Assembly (NCBI GenBank): GCA_963691705.1 | Contig: OY829544.1 | Coordinates: 689,501-753,500 of the forward strand | Reading direction: 5' to 3' | Source: Viola odorata | Lineage: Eukaryota; Streptophyta; Magnoliopsida; Malpighiales; Violaceae | Length of the DNA: 64,000 bases | Shown here: one piece after another, positions 1 to 18,607 of the stretch | Layout: each line of letters starts with the position of its first letter | How positions within the stretch are numbered: the stretch's first letter is position 1 | The notes under the pieces: model-generated | Database searches by the model: none | Seen by the model: the letters and a program-made list of their open reading frames with translations, nothing else | What the model was told of the DNA's origin: nothing | Made by a program: the position numbers and the translations under genes

Positions 1-956
1 CATTCTAGCCCCTCAAAAGTAGAAAATTCAGTATCTGCCTCAGAATCACCAAACTCGGATAGGAATTCTGTTGGAGTGGAGCTTCTGGTTAGATCGAAAC
101 TTGGTTTCGGATCTCTGCTAAGGTCTGACAGCATGGAAAAACATCATTATTATTGTCCTTTTCATGACCATGATAACCATTTGGAGTTTGTTTCTTGTAA
201 AGATAAAAATACAAAACCTGGTAGTTGATTGTTGTTGCACCTTCTGAACAGAATCTTCCCTCTGTAGATTGCCAAAACATAAGTGGTTGGAGGCAGTCTC
301 TTAGCACAATACCTAGCAGTAGAAGACCAACCCCTGAAAGCGAAATCTGCTTAAACTAATTAGATAGTGATCATCACATAAACAACCTAACACTCAATCA
401 GAACTCATGTCTTCAATTTAGGTAAACCCTACACTAGAGCACTTTGGCTGCTGATCCCCACAACTACAGCCACAGCAGAATGCTTCTTTGCTTCTCGAAC
501 CAGCGCCCTTCGCACCGAAAATCCTTTGCAGACATGTCCAGTGAGACCTATCTGAAACATAAACAGTACAAATCACATTCAATTGCTAGTTTTTTTTGTC
601 CTTTTTTGCTCCATTTTCAGGAAAAAGGTGAAAAGTTATGTGTTGAAAACCTTCTTCAAGGAACACAACCCATCATACACTTCCAAATAGCTATCCAACA
701 AGGGCTTATCTTGCAAAGAGCCTGAATCAGTAACTCAAATCGCATCATAATTATAATAGAGGATAAACTAAACAAAACCCATGTTCAACAACAATCAAGA
801 ATCAGTAACAACATTACCTGAACTTCCACAAACATGAACTGCAATAACACAATCTCCAGGTTCAGCAACCTTGACAAGAGCCCAGCTGAGCAGCTCTCTA
901 CCATTTCCATCAATTTGAATCCCAACTACTACATTCCTCTTCCCAACAATAGGCAT
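1..956 (-). CDS. Receptor-like cytoplasmic kinase with N-terminal universal stress protein (USP) domain, 5' part only
   Basis: Five coding exons on the minus strand fit GT-AG sites and frame: 818-956 (ATG at 954-956), 651-721, 433-551, 218-333 and 1-124, the last running off the window. The product starts MPIVGKRNVVVGIQIDGNGR and continues through LLDSYLEVYDGLCSLKK, GFSVRRALVREAKKHSAVAV and GWSSTARYCAKRLPPTTYVL. These are hallmarks of the USP-like (adenine nucleotide alpha-hydrolase-like) domain in front of a class of plant cytoplasmic Ser/Thr kinases. The linker then enters a Ser/Asp/Glu-rich stretch (EFGDSEADTEF) that usually precedes the kinase domain. The kinase domain lies outside the window, so the kinase identity is inferred from the USP-linker arrangement. 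Family members are soluble or membrane-associated signalling kinases; partners and substrate cannot be seen here. A protein with only the USP domain is less likely, because the reading frame continues well past it. Confidence 0.8.
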
Positions 957-2613
957 TTTTCCTCTCAAAAAACACACAACAGACAAAAACAAAATCTCGA
1001 TTTGATCAGTTGCAGAGAATTATATCATCTGTCCCTCCTTGGAATTCGAGGGTTTCTGCAAAATTAATGACCCTTCCACTTCTCGAGTAGAACATTTCAT
1101 TCCCTGCAATAAAAGCCTAAGTATGGTCACTACTGGGTAGAATAAGAAACTTGATACCCCACCATCTTGTACCCACTAATTGCAGCTACCCATTGTTATA
1201 TTTATTACAAAATTATAAACTCTACCCCATTTATAGATTCTACTTCTAATGATCCAAATAAAAGAATTTAAACTAATCTCATTAAAACCCACATGCCCAC
1301 CATGACATATGACTGGAAAAATGACGTTTTTTTAATTGGAAATAGTGAATCGCGTATAATAACAAGATGAGCACTAAAAGACAAAAATAAAGAAAAGGTA
1401 CCTAAGAGCTCAGCTGCGCATTTTAAATGAAATTGCCGCCAAATCATCATCAGATTCATCACCATCATACCTACTGCAACTAATACGAAGAGTCATAAAT
1501 CTGATAAAAATCTTTTTTGGTGACGAATGAGAATAGTCAAGCAATTGGGTTTATTATTAGAAAAATAAAAATAAAAATTTGTAAAATAAAAAAGGATGGT
1601 GAGGGAGAAAGAAAGTGTCGGCAAGAAAGGAATCGTTTGATTTGATTTTCATTAAAATTTGTTCTTGGTGGCTTCTATCCGATTCGCGGGAAACCCCCGA
1701 TATCCGGTCATTTGGATGTCGTGTTGTACCACATACTGCAAATGTGGCGGAAAAGTTATAATTAAAAAAGACCAGAAAACACAAACTCAAATTCCGTTTT
1801 AAGCAAGTAATTTTTAGCTAAACATCTGCAAATTACACACGTAATCTATTTTTAATTTATTGTTTCGAAGAAACTTACTAAAAGTCTCATTAAATTAACA
1901 GAGGGAAACCATGATTATCTAGCTCATTAACTTAAAGTAAGAAAATAATCATAGATTATCTAGCTCATTAAAATTCGAGTTTAGGCGTCCCAAGATGCAG
2001 ACTCAATTTTAAAACAATAATGAGCTATGTTGTCCCCAAGCTAAAAACTAACACAAAGATGCAAACTTTAGTTTTATTTTTCTGAAAAAACCAATACTGT
2101 TTTTAAATACCAAGTATCCAACGTTCCTTAATTATATATAACAACAACCTAAACTACCAAAAACACACAACCCAAAACCCATTCTTCACCTACCTTCCCT
2201 AACCAATCTAACAAAAAAAACTTGATACCCAGTTGATAACAAGGATAGAAATACAAAAACATGATACCCGGACTATAATACTAGAGCGGAACAAGAAGAA
2301 AAACAGAAATTAATTAACAAAACATTAAGAACCCGTAATTTCGGTGGACACCTTGCACATGCAAATTAGAGGCCCGAGACCGAGGGTGGAGAATCTGGAT
2401 CGTAAATGCAGAGAAGGGTTGGGAATAGTTTGCACAAACAAGGCCGGCCCAGTTAATTCCACAGGCCCATTATTTATTATGTCCAAGAAATGAAATGAGA
2501 TGTGCTCAAAATTACAAGTTACAAGATTCTGTTCTTTAAATGACCGATAAATAAATAATTTATTTTCTGGGAAAATTTCACCAGACAAAAATGACGGGTT
2601 ATTATTATTATTA
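957..2613. other. Intergenic region, no gene seen
   Basis: AT-rich sequence between the start of the USP-kinase gene and the 3' end of the E2 gene. The part next to 957 should hold the kinase 5' UTR and promoter. A short direct repeat (gattatctagctcatta) occurs near 1912 and 1955, about 43 bp apart. The only open frames are short and show no family features. Confidence 0.6.
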
Positions 2614-3469
<856 letters not shown>

Positions 3470-4629
3470 TTCGATCGATCGATTGGTAGAAGTTGGGTAC
3501 TAATGATTTTGCAGAAAACGAAGAAAAATGTAATAATGTAAGGATACTCTTCAAAGGATTGATGGTGGTGTTTTAAATAGAGAAATTGGTGATTCTGCGA
3601 AAGAGAACATATCAATGGAAGAGGTCCACTAATTCGTTTTACACTTCTTTTATCAGAAGGTGGGCACAGTATAAATTCCAGGAAAAGTAGCAAGTAAAGG
3701 ATATCACATGGGTCTGAAAATAACATCTTTGAAAGATATTGTCAACCACTTCAATGCAGAATTGTAATTTTAGGTTGATTTTATCTGATATGGGATTTTT
3801 TAACAATATATAACATCCATAAGGAGGTGAACTTTGCTGCAGATTTTTTTGTCTCATTACGCGTATTCCTACAGCCCGCCCGGGAGTCCATATGCTAGAT
3901 ATTTAGCAGGATGAGCTTAGCTTTTGCCTAAATCATGATGTAATAGAGGTTCCCTATCAACTATAATTAACGTCTCTCTTCTTTTTACCAAAAAAAAAAC
4001 TTTACCAATCGGTCAGCACAGACCCTTTTAGGTTAGACCAATTCAATGACCATATCAGGAATCTTTTAAACTAAAGACTTACTAGTAGCTATTGGTGCAC
4101 AAATCCATGTCTAGAAAAGAAAAATATTCCTCCCAATCTAGGGAATCCAGCAAAGCTTTTATGCTTGACGGGTCTAAAATGAGCCACAAAGTTTAACTTA
4201 CAATATCTTCCAGAAGAAAATGGATTCCATGCTAATGCAATGTAGTTTAGCACAAACCAACAACTATATTAAGAATTTAAGATTCGTTTAGTGCTAGATC
4301 AGCTTACAGATCATACAAGATGAAAAGGTTTTGTATCTCATACAGCGGTTCTTCATTCTAGCCTACATCATAGAGATAAGACCTAAGGAAACAGATGACG
4401 AGGCACGCATGTTAATAAACACAGTATGAATCATTCATATACAAATGAGAATACAATCTAGCTAGAATTCAACAAACATATAACTTCATGCTTATAGAGT
4501 GGTGCTCCCTAGTTCTGTCAGTAGAGACTACAGACAACATCCGGCTGTTTCGTCAAGATGGAAGGAAGAAGATGGCAAGTGACTGATCAGATTAGTGCCT
4601 AATTGGTCATGCCCAGTGAAAACTTTAGT
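3470..4629. other. Intergenic region between E2 and ROP genes
   Basis: It holds the E2 5' UTR and promoter on the left and the ROP 3' UTR on the right. A transcript leader just upstream of 3469 is likely, but no clear TATA box could be assigned. I see no coding sequence, RNA gene or mobile element. Confidence 0.5.
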
Positions 4630-9409
<4,780 letters not shown>

Positions 9410-11798
9410 TCATAGTTCCTCGTCTGAACTAATGATATCGAGTTCAATCATCTTTCCTGTTCCTGGCTTGAGCTTTTCTGCTGAAGATTGAGCACACTCA
9501 GTTTTCTTTCTTTTGGTATCTGATTGGTTTTTGATCAGCACCGATGGATCTGTTTTCATGACAGATGATTTCCTGAAGAGCACGTGTTGTTTGATGACAT
9601 TGGCAGGTGATGTGAAATATATACAAGAAATGTGTGATTAACAGCTTCTAATAAATGGCTCACCTTTTCTCTGTGCTGGTCATTTGTTGTTTTGGTGCTG
9701 CAGAAGCTTTACTTGTACTCTTTGGATTCAGTTTCCCTGCAACTGCAAGTACAAGTCGATAAGAAACTCATATTGTTGCACAGAATCGGTTAAGCATTAG
9801 CGACAAGGTTAACGATATTAAACCTGTAATATGATTAAGGCATCTTATCCCCTGAGAGTGTGCATTTGTTGTCACTTTATCAGCCTTACTGTTTAGTCAA
9901 GTGAACAAATTAATCAAGGGAATCACCGCAATGCAAAAAAAAAAGCATTTTAGACACAGTACAAACCTCAAAGCTCTTTTGAGTGATTCCACTGACAATA
10001 ATTTAACTGGCTGCTTGGATGCTTTTGAGTTAGTTCTATCAGCTAGAGGGTCAACCAAGTAAATTCCTTGTGCCTTGAGAGGATCCCAAAATGCTGTTCT
10101 CAAGTTCCTGAGAGGAAAATCGCAAGTTTTAGGAGACTTGTCATGAAAAATCAAACTTATGTTAAATCCAGAGCATTCATAAACCTACCCTCCTTTCAGC
10201 TCACTCCGTGTTGTGGAATATGTCTCCGCTGATTTCTGTAGAAGTGTAACAGGTGTGAAGTTAGTTCATATCAGAGACATACTGAACAAGACATTAGGGC
10301 CTCTGGAAAGTCCCAACTTACTGATCTATGATATCGGCAATATATCCCTTGTCGTCTGTGATAACACAATAACTCAGGTCAGAATATCAAGAAATGGACA
10401 TCATAAAGTTATGAAGGATCATACTGAAATTGACTGGAATTCGTGAAGAACTGTTCAGCTAGAAGATTGCCATGTTAACCTTCATGAACAGTCAAACAAA
10501 GACAGAGGGATAACCTTCATTATAGCTCACACTCAAAAGCAAAGCTACATGAGAAGATCCTGTAACTTACTTATTTATGACTAGTGTACAAGCCATCCCA
10601 TCCTTCCTTTTTCCTTTGCAAACTCCATAATCAACTGAAATACCCATTTTCAATATTTGCTTAGCAGAATTTGCACTCAAAGAAAACCCTGATCCCTGAA
10701 ACAAAAGAAAGAATGACATAAACCTATTTTTCGAAAAACAATGAGGGCAGGACACCATTTAAGAATAGGAACAAGGTGATACCCCAGTTTCTTTCCTCAC
10801 GGAGCAGTTGAATAGTGCAAAAACAGTTCCAGCTTGCTCTTTACAGTTTTGCTGATAGGCATCTCCAAACAAGAAAACTGAAACAGTGTTTTCGTCTAAG
10901 CATCCAAGTTTCCATATGCCATAGCTCTTCCCAGCAGAAGTAGTCCTTGGAACCCCCTTCTCAGTCAACACTCCAACAGTTACCCAGCATCCCAAAATAC
11001 TGTCTCCGACCAATAAATTTCTGGAAATCATCACCACAATGCAAATTAAAACCTAATCAACCATTTGCCCACACCACTATAACAAAAACAACAGGTTCTG
11101 CCAACAGTTGTTTGACAATTAATCACACAGATAATGATGTAAAAGTAGGGAAAATATTTACTTAATTGTTGGCAACCGAACAAAGCGTATGTCAGAGAAG
11201 CGTTCGTTGAGCTCTGCAGGCGTGACCAATTGATTCCTGAAACATACAGTAAGGAATTGAAATGAAATGCAGTTTAAAAGGCACTAGTCCAGATTCAAAC
11301 AAATTTGCATGCAGTACCTTATTCTCAAACCCGAATACTTCTCAACGTTAGTTTCATTAGAGCTCTTTGACCGGTTCGATTTCCCAACTTTCTCAGCTTG
11401 CTTAGGCTGATAATCCATACAGTCTTGAACAGCATCTCTAAACATAGACAAATCTGCGTGCCCTCTTTGCCTAGGCAATCCATCATCCGATAAATACCCT
11501 ACACAATTAATTGATAACAACGAAAGATACCACAATAAGCAGACATCAAACTGCAAATTTAAGCCGAGACATCAAATTGGAAGCAAACAAGACCTACCCA
11601 AATTGAGTTTCACTAAAAAAAAAAAGCAGAAACATAGACCCAATTGACTAAAGTTGAAAACTTTGATTTGAGGGTAAAGAAATGTGCGAGCTTACCAGGT
11701 GAACGGGAGTGGTGATTTGATGGAGAACCAGGGGGAGTTTCCACGACTCTGTCTTGCAGAGAAAGGAGAAGATCAAGGTCCTCTTGATGGCTTGACAT
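9410..11798 (-). CDS. MCM10: MCM10 DNA replication initiation factor, 416 aa
   Basis: MCM10 binds DNA and the CMG helicase and helps activate replication origins in the nucleus. Eleven minus-strand exons fit: 11696-11798 (ATG 11796-11798), 11318-11498, 11162-11236, 10783-11020, 10571-10695, 10322-10355, 10189-10235, 9967-10107, 9824-9888, 9664-9742 and 9410-9572. The sum is 1251 nt, or 416 residues. The N-terminus MSSHQEDLDLLLSLQDRVVE is characteristic of the plant protein. An OB-fold region follows (LVGDSILGCWVTVGVLTEKG, then YGIWKLGCLDENTVSVFLFG). A CCCH-type zinc-binding segment comes next, with Cys in DYGVCKGKRKDGMACTLV and IYCRYH. The C-terminal third is basic and low in complexity, with a Lys/Arg-rich likely nuclear localisation stretch (DTKRKK) and an acidic end (IISSDEEL). 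The upstream region carries site II and telo-box motifs expected for cell-cycle genes. Confidence 0.92.
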
Positions 11799-12650
11799 TG
11801 TAGATACAGTAATGCGGGAAAATATGCAGATAAGGGTTTTGGGTTGTAATTAGAACTGAAAATATAGAGGCTAAAAATGATTTTTTTTTGTTCTCGGATT
11901 TGTGGAGGGAAAGTTTGTATCCATGGAGGGAAGGAGAGTAGAACTGAAAATAAAAGTTTGACGTATCGTCGGTTTACTACGCCCATGGGCCTAAAAAATA
12001 GTATTTGTTTTGAGAAGGGACACGGCCCATTACCTAAGCAAACCCTAATGATGATTGTGGACCTATTTTCTCAAATTAATTCATAAATAAAAATTTTCAT
12101 TTTTTCTTTCACGTATCGTAACATCACAACCATCAAAATAAAAATAAAATTGTTTTTTAATGTTGCCATTCAGCCAAAAAGAAAAAGAAAAAGTCAAAAT
12201 GTTGCCATAGTATTTGCATTTAAGCATGTTGGTCAAATGGGACAGATTAATTTGCATTCTGCAGCGGGAATTCAGCAATTCAACCAACAATTAACTGAAC
12301 TTCTTCCAGTTACTCTGCTGACAACCAACATCTCTTCTTCTAGTTAAGCAATTTGTGGGTGCGAACTAAGTCAAATATCAAACACCTCATCTTCTTCGAT
12401 CCCCTCAAGAATAGCAGAAATCAAACATCTCACCTTAAAATGGCATTCCTTCAACCGAGTTTTCCTCAATGTCACTCCATATTTTTACCTTCTCATTCTG
12501 TCCTATATCCCTATGGCCATGTCGAACTTTGCCTCTTCAGCTGCAAAAGGGAACTCCTCCCTCCTTCTTCCTCAAGAAGAAGCGGAGCGAAACCCGACTT
12601 TCTCTCTCTGGCTAAGCTGCAGATTGTTGTTCCCCTGTTTCACCACAACA
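11799..12650. promoter_or_regulatory. MCM10: Shared upstream region of divergent MCM10 and beta-galactosidase genes
   Basis: This 850-bp stretch separates the two divergent start codons. It contains GGCCCA-type site II motifs: a palindromic GCCCATGGGC at about 11981-11990 continuing into CCTAAAA, and ACGGCCCATTA near 12021. A telo-box-like AAACCCTAA lies near 12041, and another (as AAGGGTTTTGG) near 11832. The combination of site II and telo-box is known from promoters of plant replication and translation genes and suits MCM10. Control of the galactosidase from the same region is inference. Confidence 0.55.
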
Positions 12651-15600
12651 ATGGTGGTTAAACCCAGCAATGCCTTTCTGGTTACTGCTCTTCTATTGAC
12701 CCTCAATGTTGTTGTTCATGGAGACCAGCAGAAAGGTGTCACTTATGATCAGACCTCATTGATCATCAATGGCAAGAGAGAGCTTCTGTTCTCTGGCTCC
12801 ATCCATTATCCTCGGAGTACCCCTGAAGTAATTTGACTCGAACCCGAGGCATCGTCCTCCATATACTTTATTTCATCGATTCTTGATTACTTGTACTAAT
12901 TTTTCAAGATTGATTCCTTCTTTCAGATGTGGCCTGACCTCCTTCAAAAATCTAAAGATGGTGGTTTGAATGTGATTCAAACTTATGTTTTTTGGAACAT
13001 TCATGAGCCTCAACAGGGCAAGGTAATTTCTTATTTTCATCGTAGATAGGGATGTAAAGTTAGGAATTTGAACTCGAGACTCTACCTCAATGCAAAAGAA
13101 GGACGTACTATTGTGTTACAAGCTCATTAGTCAATAATTAAAGTATTGATCGTCTGTTTTGCAGTACAATTTTGAAGGACCTAATGATTTGGTGAAATTC
13201 ATCAAGCTGGTTCAAGAGCATGGCATGTATGTGACCCTAAGGCATGGTCCATTTGTCCAGGCTGAATTTAACCATGGGTATCAACTTCAGTCTCATCTCT
13301 TCAATCCAATCACTCTCTTTTTTCTCCTCTTAATTTTTTGTTTTTTTCCTGCTTTGCCTAATGTAAAGAGGACTACCGTATTGGCTAAGAGAAATTCCTG
13401 GCATCATTTTCCGGTCTGATAATGCTCCATACAAGGTAATAATGTCAAACCATCCAATCCACCAGAAGGAATTGATGTGAAAATGTAGTTGAATAATTAA
13501 AAAAATACTTTTCGGTTCTTGCAGGAATATATGGAGAGATTTGTTACTAAAGTTGTGAAAATGATGTGGGACAACAAATTGTATGCATCACAAGGAGGCC
13601 CTATCATCTTGTCTCAGGTTTAGTCTTTACGGCCATGGAAAATCCTAACTCGCATAACTGATGCTGTTATGATCGTTCTCTTTCAACCACATTTTAATTT
13701 TTCTTTCCAAATGCAGATTGAGAATGAGTACAACACTGTACAACGCGCGTACAGAGAATTGGGAGATAGCTATATTCAGTGGGCTGGAAACATGGCCTTA
13801 GGTTTGAATACTGGAGTCCCTTGGATAATGTGCAAGCAGAAGGATGCTCCTGGTCCGATTGTAAGCTTATAAGATTACATTTTACGCTTCGGTTTGGTTT
13901 GGTTTGTAACTTTACAAACTTCACACGCGCGTTTCTCATTGCAGATCAATACCTGCAACGGAAGACACTGTGGAGATACTTTCACAGGCCCCAATGCGCC
14001 CAACAAGCCTTCACTGTGGACTGAGAACTGGACTGCTCAGTGAGTACATGACCTTGTCAACCTTTCATTTGTACGATTCATGAGCAATTATAGTAGGAAG
14101 GCTTTGCAATTGGCTCAGGATGTCAGTTCTGGGATTCTATGTTGAGTTAATGGAATTCGATCGAATGTTTATGTAATGGCAGGTTTCGAGTATTCGGAGA
14201 CCCTCCATCGCAAAGATCAGCAGAAGATGCTGCATATTCGGTTGCTCGCTGGTTCTCGAAGAATGGAACTCTAGTCAACTATTACATGGTAGGTGGTTAT
14301 TGAACTCTTCCTACAAAATTTTCAGTAATCAATGAAAGTTCTCTTGTTTGTCAATGTGTTTATTGCATTTGTATGTCTGCAGTATCACGGCGGTACAAAC
14401 TTTGATAGAACTGCCGCCTCATTCGTGACAACTCGCTATTATGATGAAGCACCTCTTGATGAATTTGGTAAGATATAGGAAAGTTTAGCCTGTAATGCTG
14501 TCAGGAAATAAAAGTTGCTTACAAACTAACTGGGGTTTTCTTTCCATTGTTCAAGGTTTGAAAAGAGAACCAAAATGGGGCCACCTCAAGGATTTGCACA
14601 ACGTCATAAATATGTGCCAGAAGGCACTGCTTTATGGAACCCCTACAACCCAAATCTTGGGGACAGGTTTTGAGGTCAGAATCTAAACTACTAGCAGTAC
14701 AGGCCTCCCTCCGAATTGAACTTGTATTCGAAAAATGCTTATATTAACTTGATCTGTTCTTCACTCCAGGCTTTGATAAATGAGCACCAGGAAACAAAAG
14801 TCTGTGCTGCTTTCTTGACCAATACCAACTTCAAACAAGCAGGCACTGTTAACTTCAGAGGTAAGGATTATTACCTGCCTGCGCGTTCCATCAGCATCCT
14901 CCCCGACTGCACCACCGTGGTTTTCAACACTGGAACAGTAACTCCTGATCTTTTTCTGTCACCTCTTTCACAATGTAGTTGAACTCATTAACAAAAGTTA
15001 TGAAGAGTGATAAGTTTGAAACATTTTGAATATGAAAAACAGATATTATCTCAACATAATTCAAGGAACTTTGTGAGATCAAGGACCGCGAACGTGCATA
15101 ATTGGAAAATGTTCTCAGAAGCTATTCCAAGTATGCTCCCATATCAGACCAGGAATCCTGAGGAGCTTTATTTTTTAACTAAAGATACCACGGACTACGC
15201 TTGGTACACAACCACGTAAGTGGATCATCTTGTTCACAATGTTTATCTTTTCTGTCCACTACAAGGATTCAATAACAGCATCAGCAACAAAATTCTTACA
15301 TGCTCTGAAATTTCTCCTTCCAGCATAAGTGTGGATCGTAAAGACATGCCAATGAAGAAGCATACTCGCCCGGTTTTAAGAGTTGCGAGTCTTGGTCATG
15401 CAATGGTTGCTTTCGTAAATGGTGAATTCGTAGGTAAGGAACTACCTTAAGAATGCATTTTACTTCCTAGTAACAGATTCCTTCCTGTAAAAAACTATTG
15501 AATGTTTATATAACTAAGTGTTCGAATGATTGTAGGATCCGCACATGGTAGCCAAATTGAGAAGAGTTTTGTCCTGGAGGTACCTGTGAACTTAAAGCCT

Positions 15601-16964
15601 GGGGTTAATTTCATCACCTTCTTGGCTTCCCTGGTTGGACTACCGGTAAGAAACTATGATCAATAATACATTCAAACTTTTTTTCTGATGAAATCATAAA
15701 GCTGAAACTAATGGTGATTCTTTTCATTTTCCTTATCAACACAGGATAGTGGAGCCTATATGGAGCATAGGTATGCCGGACCTAAGGGTGTTTCTATCCT
15801 AGGATTGAACACCGGAACACTTGATCTCTCTTCAAATGGTTGGGGGCATCAGGTATCAATGAGCTTCTCGTTTGATAACGAAGAGCGAAAAACTCCGTTG
15901 AAGTCATATCAAAGAGAGTTGTAGTTCTTGTAAACAATAACTGCAAATGCTCATTTTTTTGTAGGTTGGTTTGAGTGGACAGAACATTCAAGTGTTTACT
16001 GAGGAAGGAGCAAAGAAGGTGAACTGGGAAGATGCTAGCAAAGGAGGACCCCCTGTTACTTGGTACAAGGTAATACCTGAGGGAATCATTCATCATTGTC
16101 AAGAACTTTGCAAGATTCAATTCGGATGCCGTTCTCGAATAACAAACGTTACTGTATTTCATTTCTCGTGTAACAGACTTATTTTGATGCCCCTCATGGA
16201 AAAGCCCCGGTCGCAGTTCGGATGACGGGTATGAAGAAAGGTATGATTTGGATCAATGGTAAGAGCATCGGCCGCTACTGGATGTCTTACCTCTCTCCTC
16301 TTGGAGAAGCTACTCAGCAAGAGTAAGTTGCAAGGAACTTTTTCTTTACAAGAATTACAAGATAGGAAAAAGTTGAAAACTTACACTTGCTATAATTTCA
16401 GGTACCATATCCCAAGATCATACCTGGAGGATAAAGATAACCTGATGGTTATACTGGAGGAGGAAGCAGCAAATCCTGACAAGGTTGAGATCCTGACAGT
16501 GAACAGGGACACAATCTGCAGTTTAGCCTCAGAAGATCATCCACCAAATGTTAAATCATGGAAAAGGAAGAAGAATAAGTTCATACCTGTGGTGGATGAT
16601 GCAAAAGCAGCAGCTCACTTGTCTTGTTCAGGCCACAAGAAGATCACTGCAGTGCAGTTTGCGAGCTTCGGCGACCCATTTGGCAGTTGTGATTTCTATA
16701 GTGTTGGGAACTGCACTGCATCCAACTCCAAACAAGTTGTTGAGCAGGTAAATCATTTTCTTTGTTTCTTTTACTCCTGATCCTTAGGTTTCTGCACCAT
16801 CAACAGTAATGGTAATTGGATTTTCTGTTTCGATTTTTTGACAGTATTGCTTGGGCAAGAGAAGCTGTGAAATTCCTGTTGACAGAGGCATTTTTGACAA
16901 GAACAATGATGCCTGCCCAGATATCAGAAAGACTTTGGCTGTGCAAGTGAAGTGTGGGAAGTAG
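12651..16964 (+). CDS. BGAL: Beta-galactosidase, glycoside hydrolase family 35, with C-terminal SUEL-type lectin domain, 826 aa
   Basis: The enzyme removes terminal beta-galactosyl residues from cell-wall polysaccharides or glycoproteins in the apoplast. Nineteen exons: 12651-12827, 12927-13022, 13165-13277, 13369-13435, 13525-13617, 13717-13860, 13945-14039, 14183-14288, 14383-14467, 14556-14674, 14770-14937, 15043-15215, 15324-15433, 15536-15645, 15745-15852, 15965-16069, 16177-16322, 16402-16747 and 16845-16964. They sum to 2481 nt. A signal peptide ([18 protein letters not shown]) precedes the mature start [20 protein letters not shown]. The acid/base Glu is in [14 protein letters not shown] and the nucleophile Glu in [23 protein letters not shown] is the expected substrate-pocket motif. 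A beta-sandwich region follows, then a Cys-rich galactose-lectin domain ([20 protein letters not shown] to QVKCGK). The sequence most resembles the BGAL11-14 group. An in-frame upstream ATG at 12513 would add 46 residues; I chose 12651 because it puts the signal peptide at the N-terminus. Confidence 0.95.
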
Positions 16965-18607
16965 AGAGACTCATCTTGGAAAAATGAAAGAAGTGATTTA
17001 AGATTATGGGATGGATGCACTTATCGTCTGATGGTCTGAAAGACAAGAAAACAGATTTTTTTTAGAAAAAGAAGTTATGTGGGGCATTCAAGCTCATTTA
17101 TTTGTGTTAACATCTTTAATGCAGCCTTTTTCATTATATAAGAAATTAAGAATGGATATATTTTCTTTTTCTTCAAGCAGACTCAAGGATGCTTCCTCTT
17201 TACTATTATTATTATGTTGATCTTTTAACTAGCAGTTTGTTAAGTTTATGAAGTTGCAGAATTAATTAATCTCGTTGGTAGACAGTCTGCTTATATACAT
17301 ATACAAGGAATTCAGTATAATAAAGTTATACGTCTAAAAATTAACTGGACCAACGCTGAACATAATTTTTCATCAGAGAAGATCGTTATAAAAGAGGTGC
17401 CGATGGATGGGCTGCTTTTAGTCAATAACATGACCCATCGCTGAGAAGTAAATAAACGACGAAATGTTGGCCGTGGCCAGCACAAGGCGTCGATGTTTGT
17501 AGTAATCTAGCTGAGAAACTAGGGAAACGCCGTTAGAGCAAACCAATTCATTAACAAGGTGACAGCGTTTGTCGTCCAAGAAAGGCAACAACTCCGGCGA
17601 CTAACTTTATTGGCAAAGCGGTAAAACCATTGACACAGTCAGACTTAAGCATCCTACACAATTTTAAGATTCTTACACTCCTCCAACCAACCACTATTAA
17701 ACAAAACCATGCAATAATGCCACCAATCCACCACTTAACAAACCTCAACAACATCCAGAACTACCACCACAACATAAACAGACAATGAGTAAAGGAGACC
17801 TACACAGAGCAAATGGTCTCATCACCGAAGCCACAGGTAGGAAGTTGTGTACGATGATGGTCGATAAAGCACTTGCTCATTAATTGCTGTTCTTCGATAA
17901 TGCATTTCCCCATTTCCTAATCTGAGTTATGTTAATAAATTTCAAAGAAATTGAAACAAATTTCCACTCAATTTTCAAGACTTCAGATACAGTGCCCTTT
18001 ATCTAATTTTTGGGAAATAAATAATACTGGTTCTCAATTCAATTAAAACCTGGATTGAATTATGCATTTTTAACCACTCTACAAGAAAAGGGTGAATGGC
18101 AAGTGACAAGAATGAATTAAGACAGAAGAAGACAGCAACATTTTCATTATTCTTTTTTTTTTTCATGCTCAACATTCCTCCAAATACATGTATTTTCTAT
18201 CAGAACAAAATTAAAGGGAAAAAAATTGAAATTTCCTATTTATTTACAAGCATTAGCAGCTAAAAACAAGACTCTGAACGTGCCCCAACCCTAAAAGCTC
18301 GAAAATGCAGCAATCTAACCTGAAAAATAATAAAAAAATGAATATAAAAGAAATTTCTGCTGAGCTATGCCAACAGAAATATTTTCAGCTTGGAGAGCAC
18401 TCAAGGAAAAAGCGCTGCCAAGAATGTGCTCCATGACGAGCTCCACAAAATTAAGAAACTGACCTGGCCGTTAAAAGGGCACCAACAAGGAGCCATTATT
18501 GAGCAGCGCCGGAGCCGCTTCCAAATATCAAATTTACTCCAGCAAAGACTATTGAGCCTGAGAGACTTGTGACAAATGTACAGGGCTTTCGATCAATTTA
18601 CCCAAAC
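16965..18607. other. Region between convergent galactosidase and UPL3 genes
   Basis: It should hold the two 3' UTRs. The end of UPL3 transcripts probably lies near 18130-18250, where the sequence turns AT-rich. Between about 17350 and 17850 the base composition is more even, but no frame there resembles a known protein. No mobile element ends were found. Confidence 0.5.
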
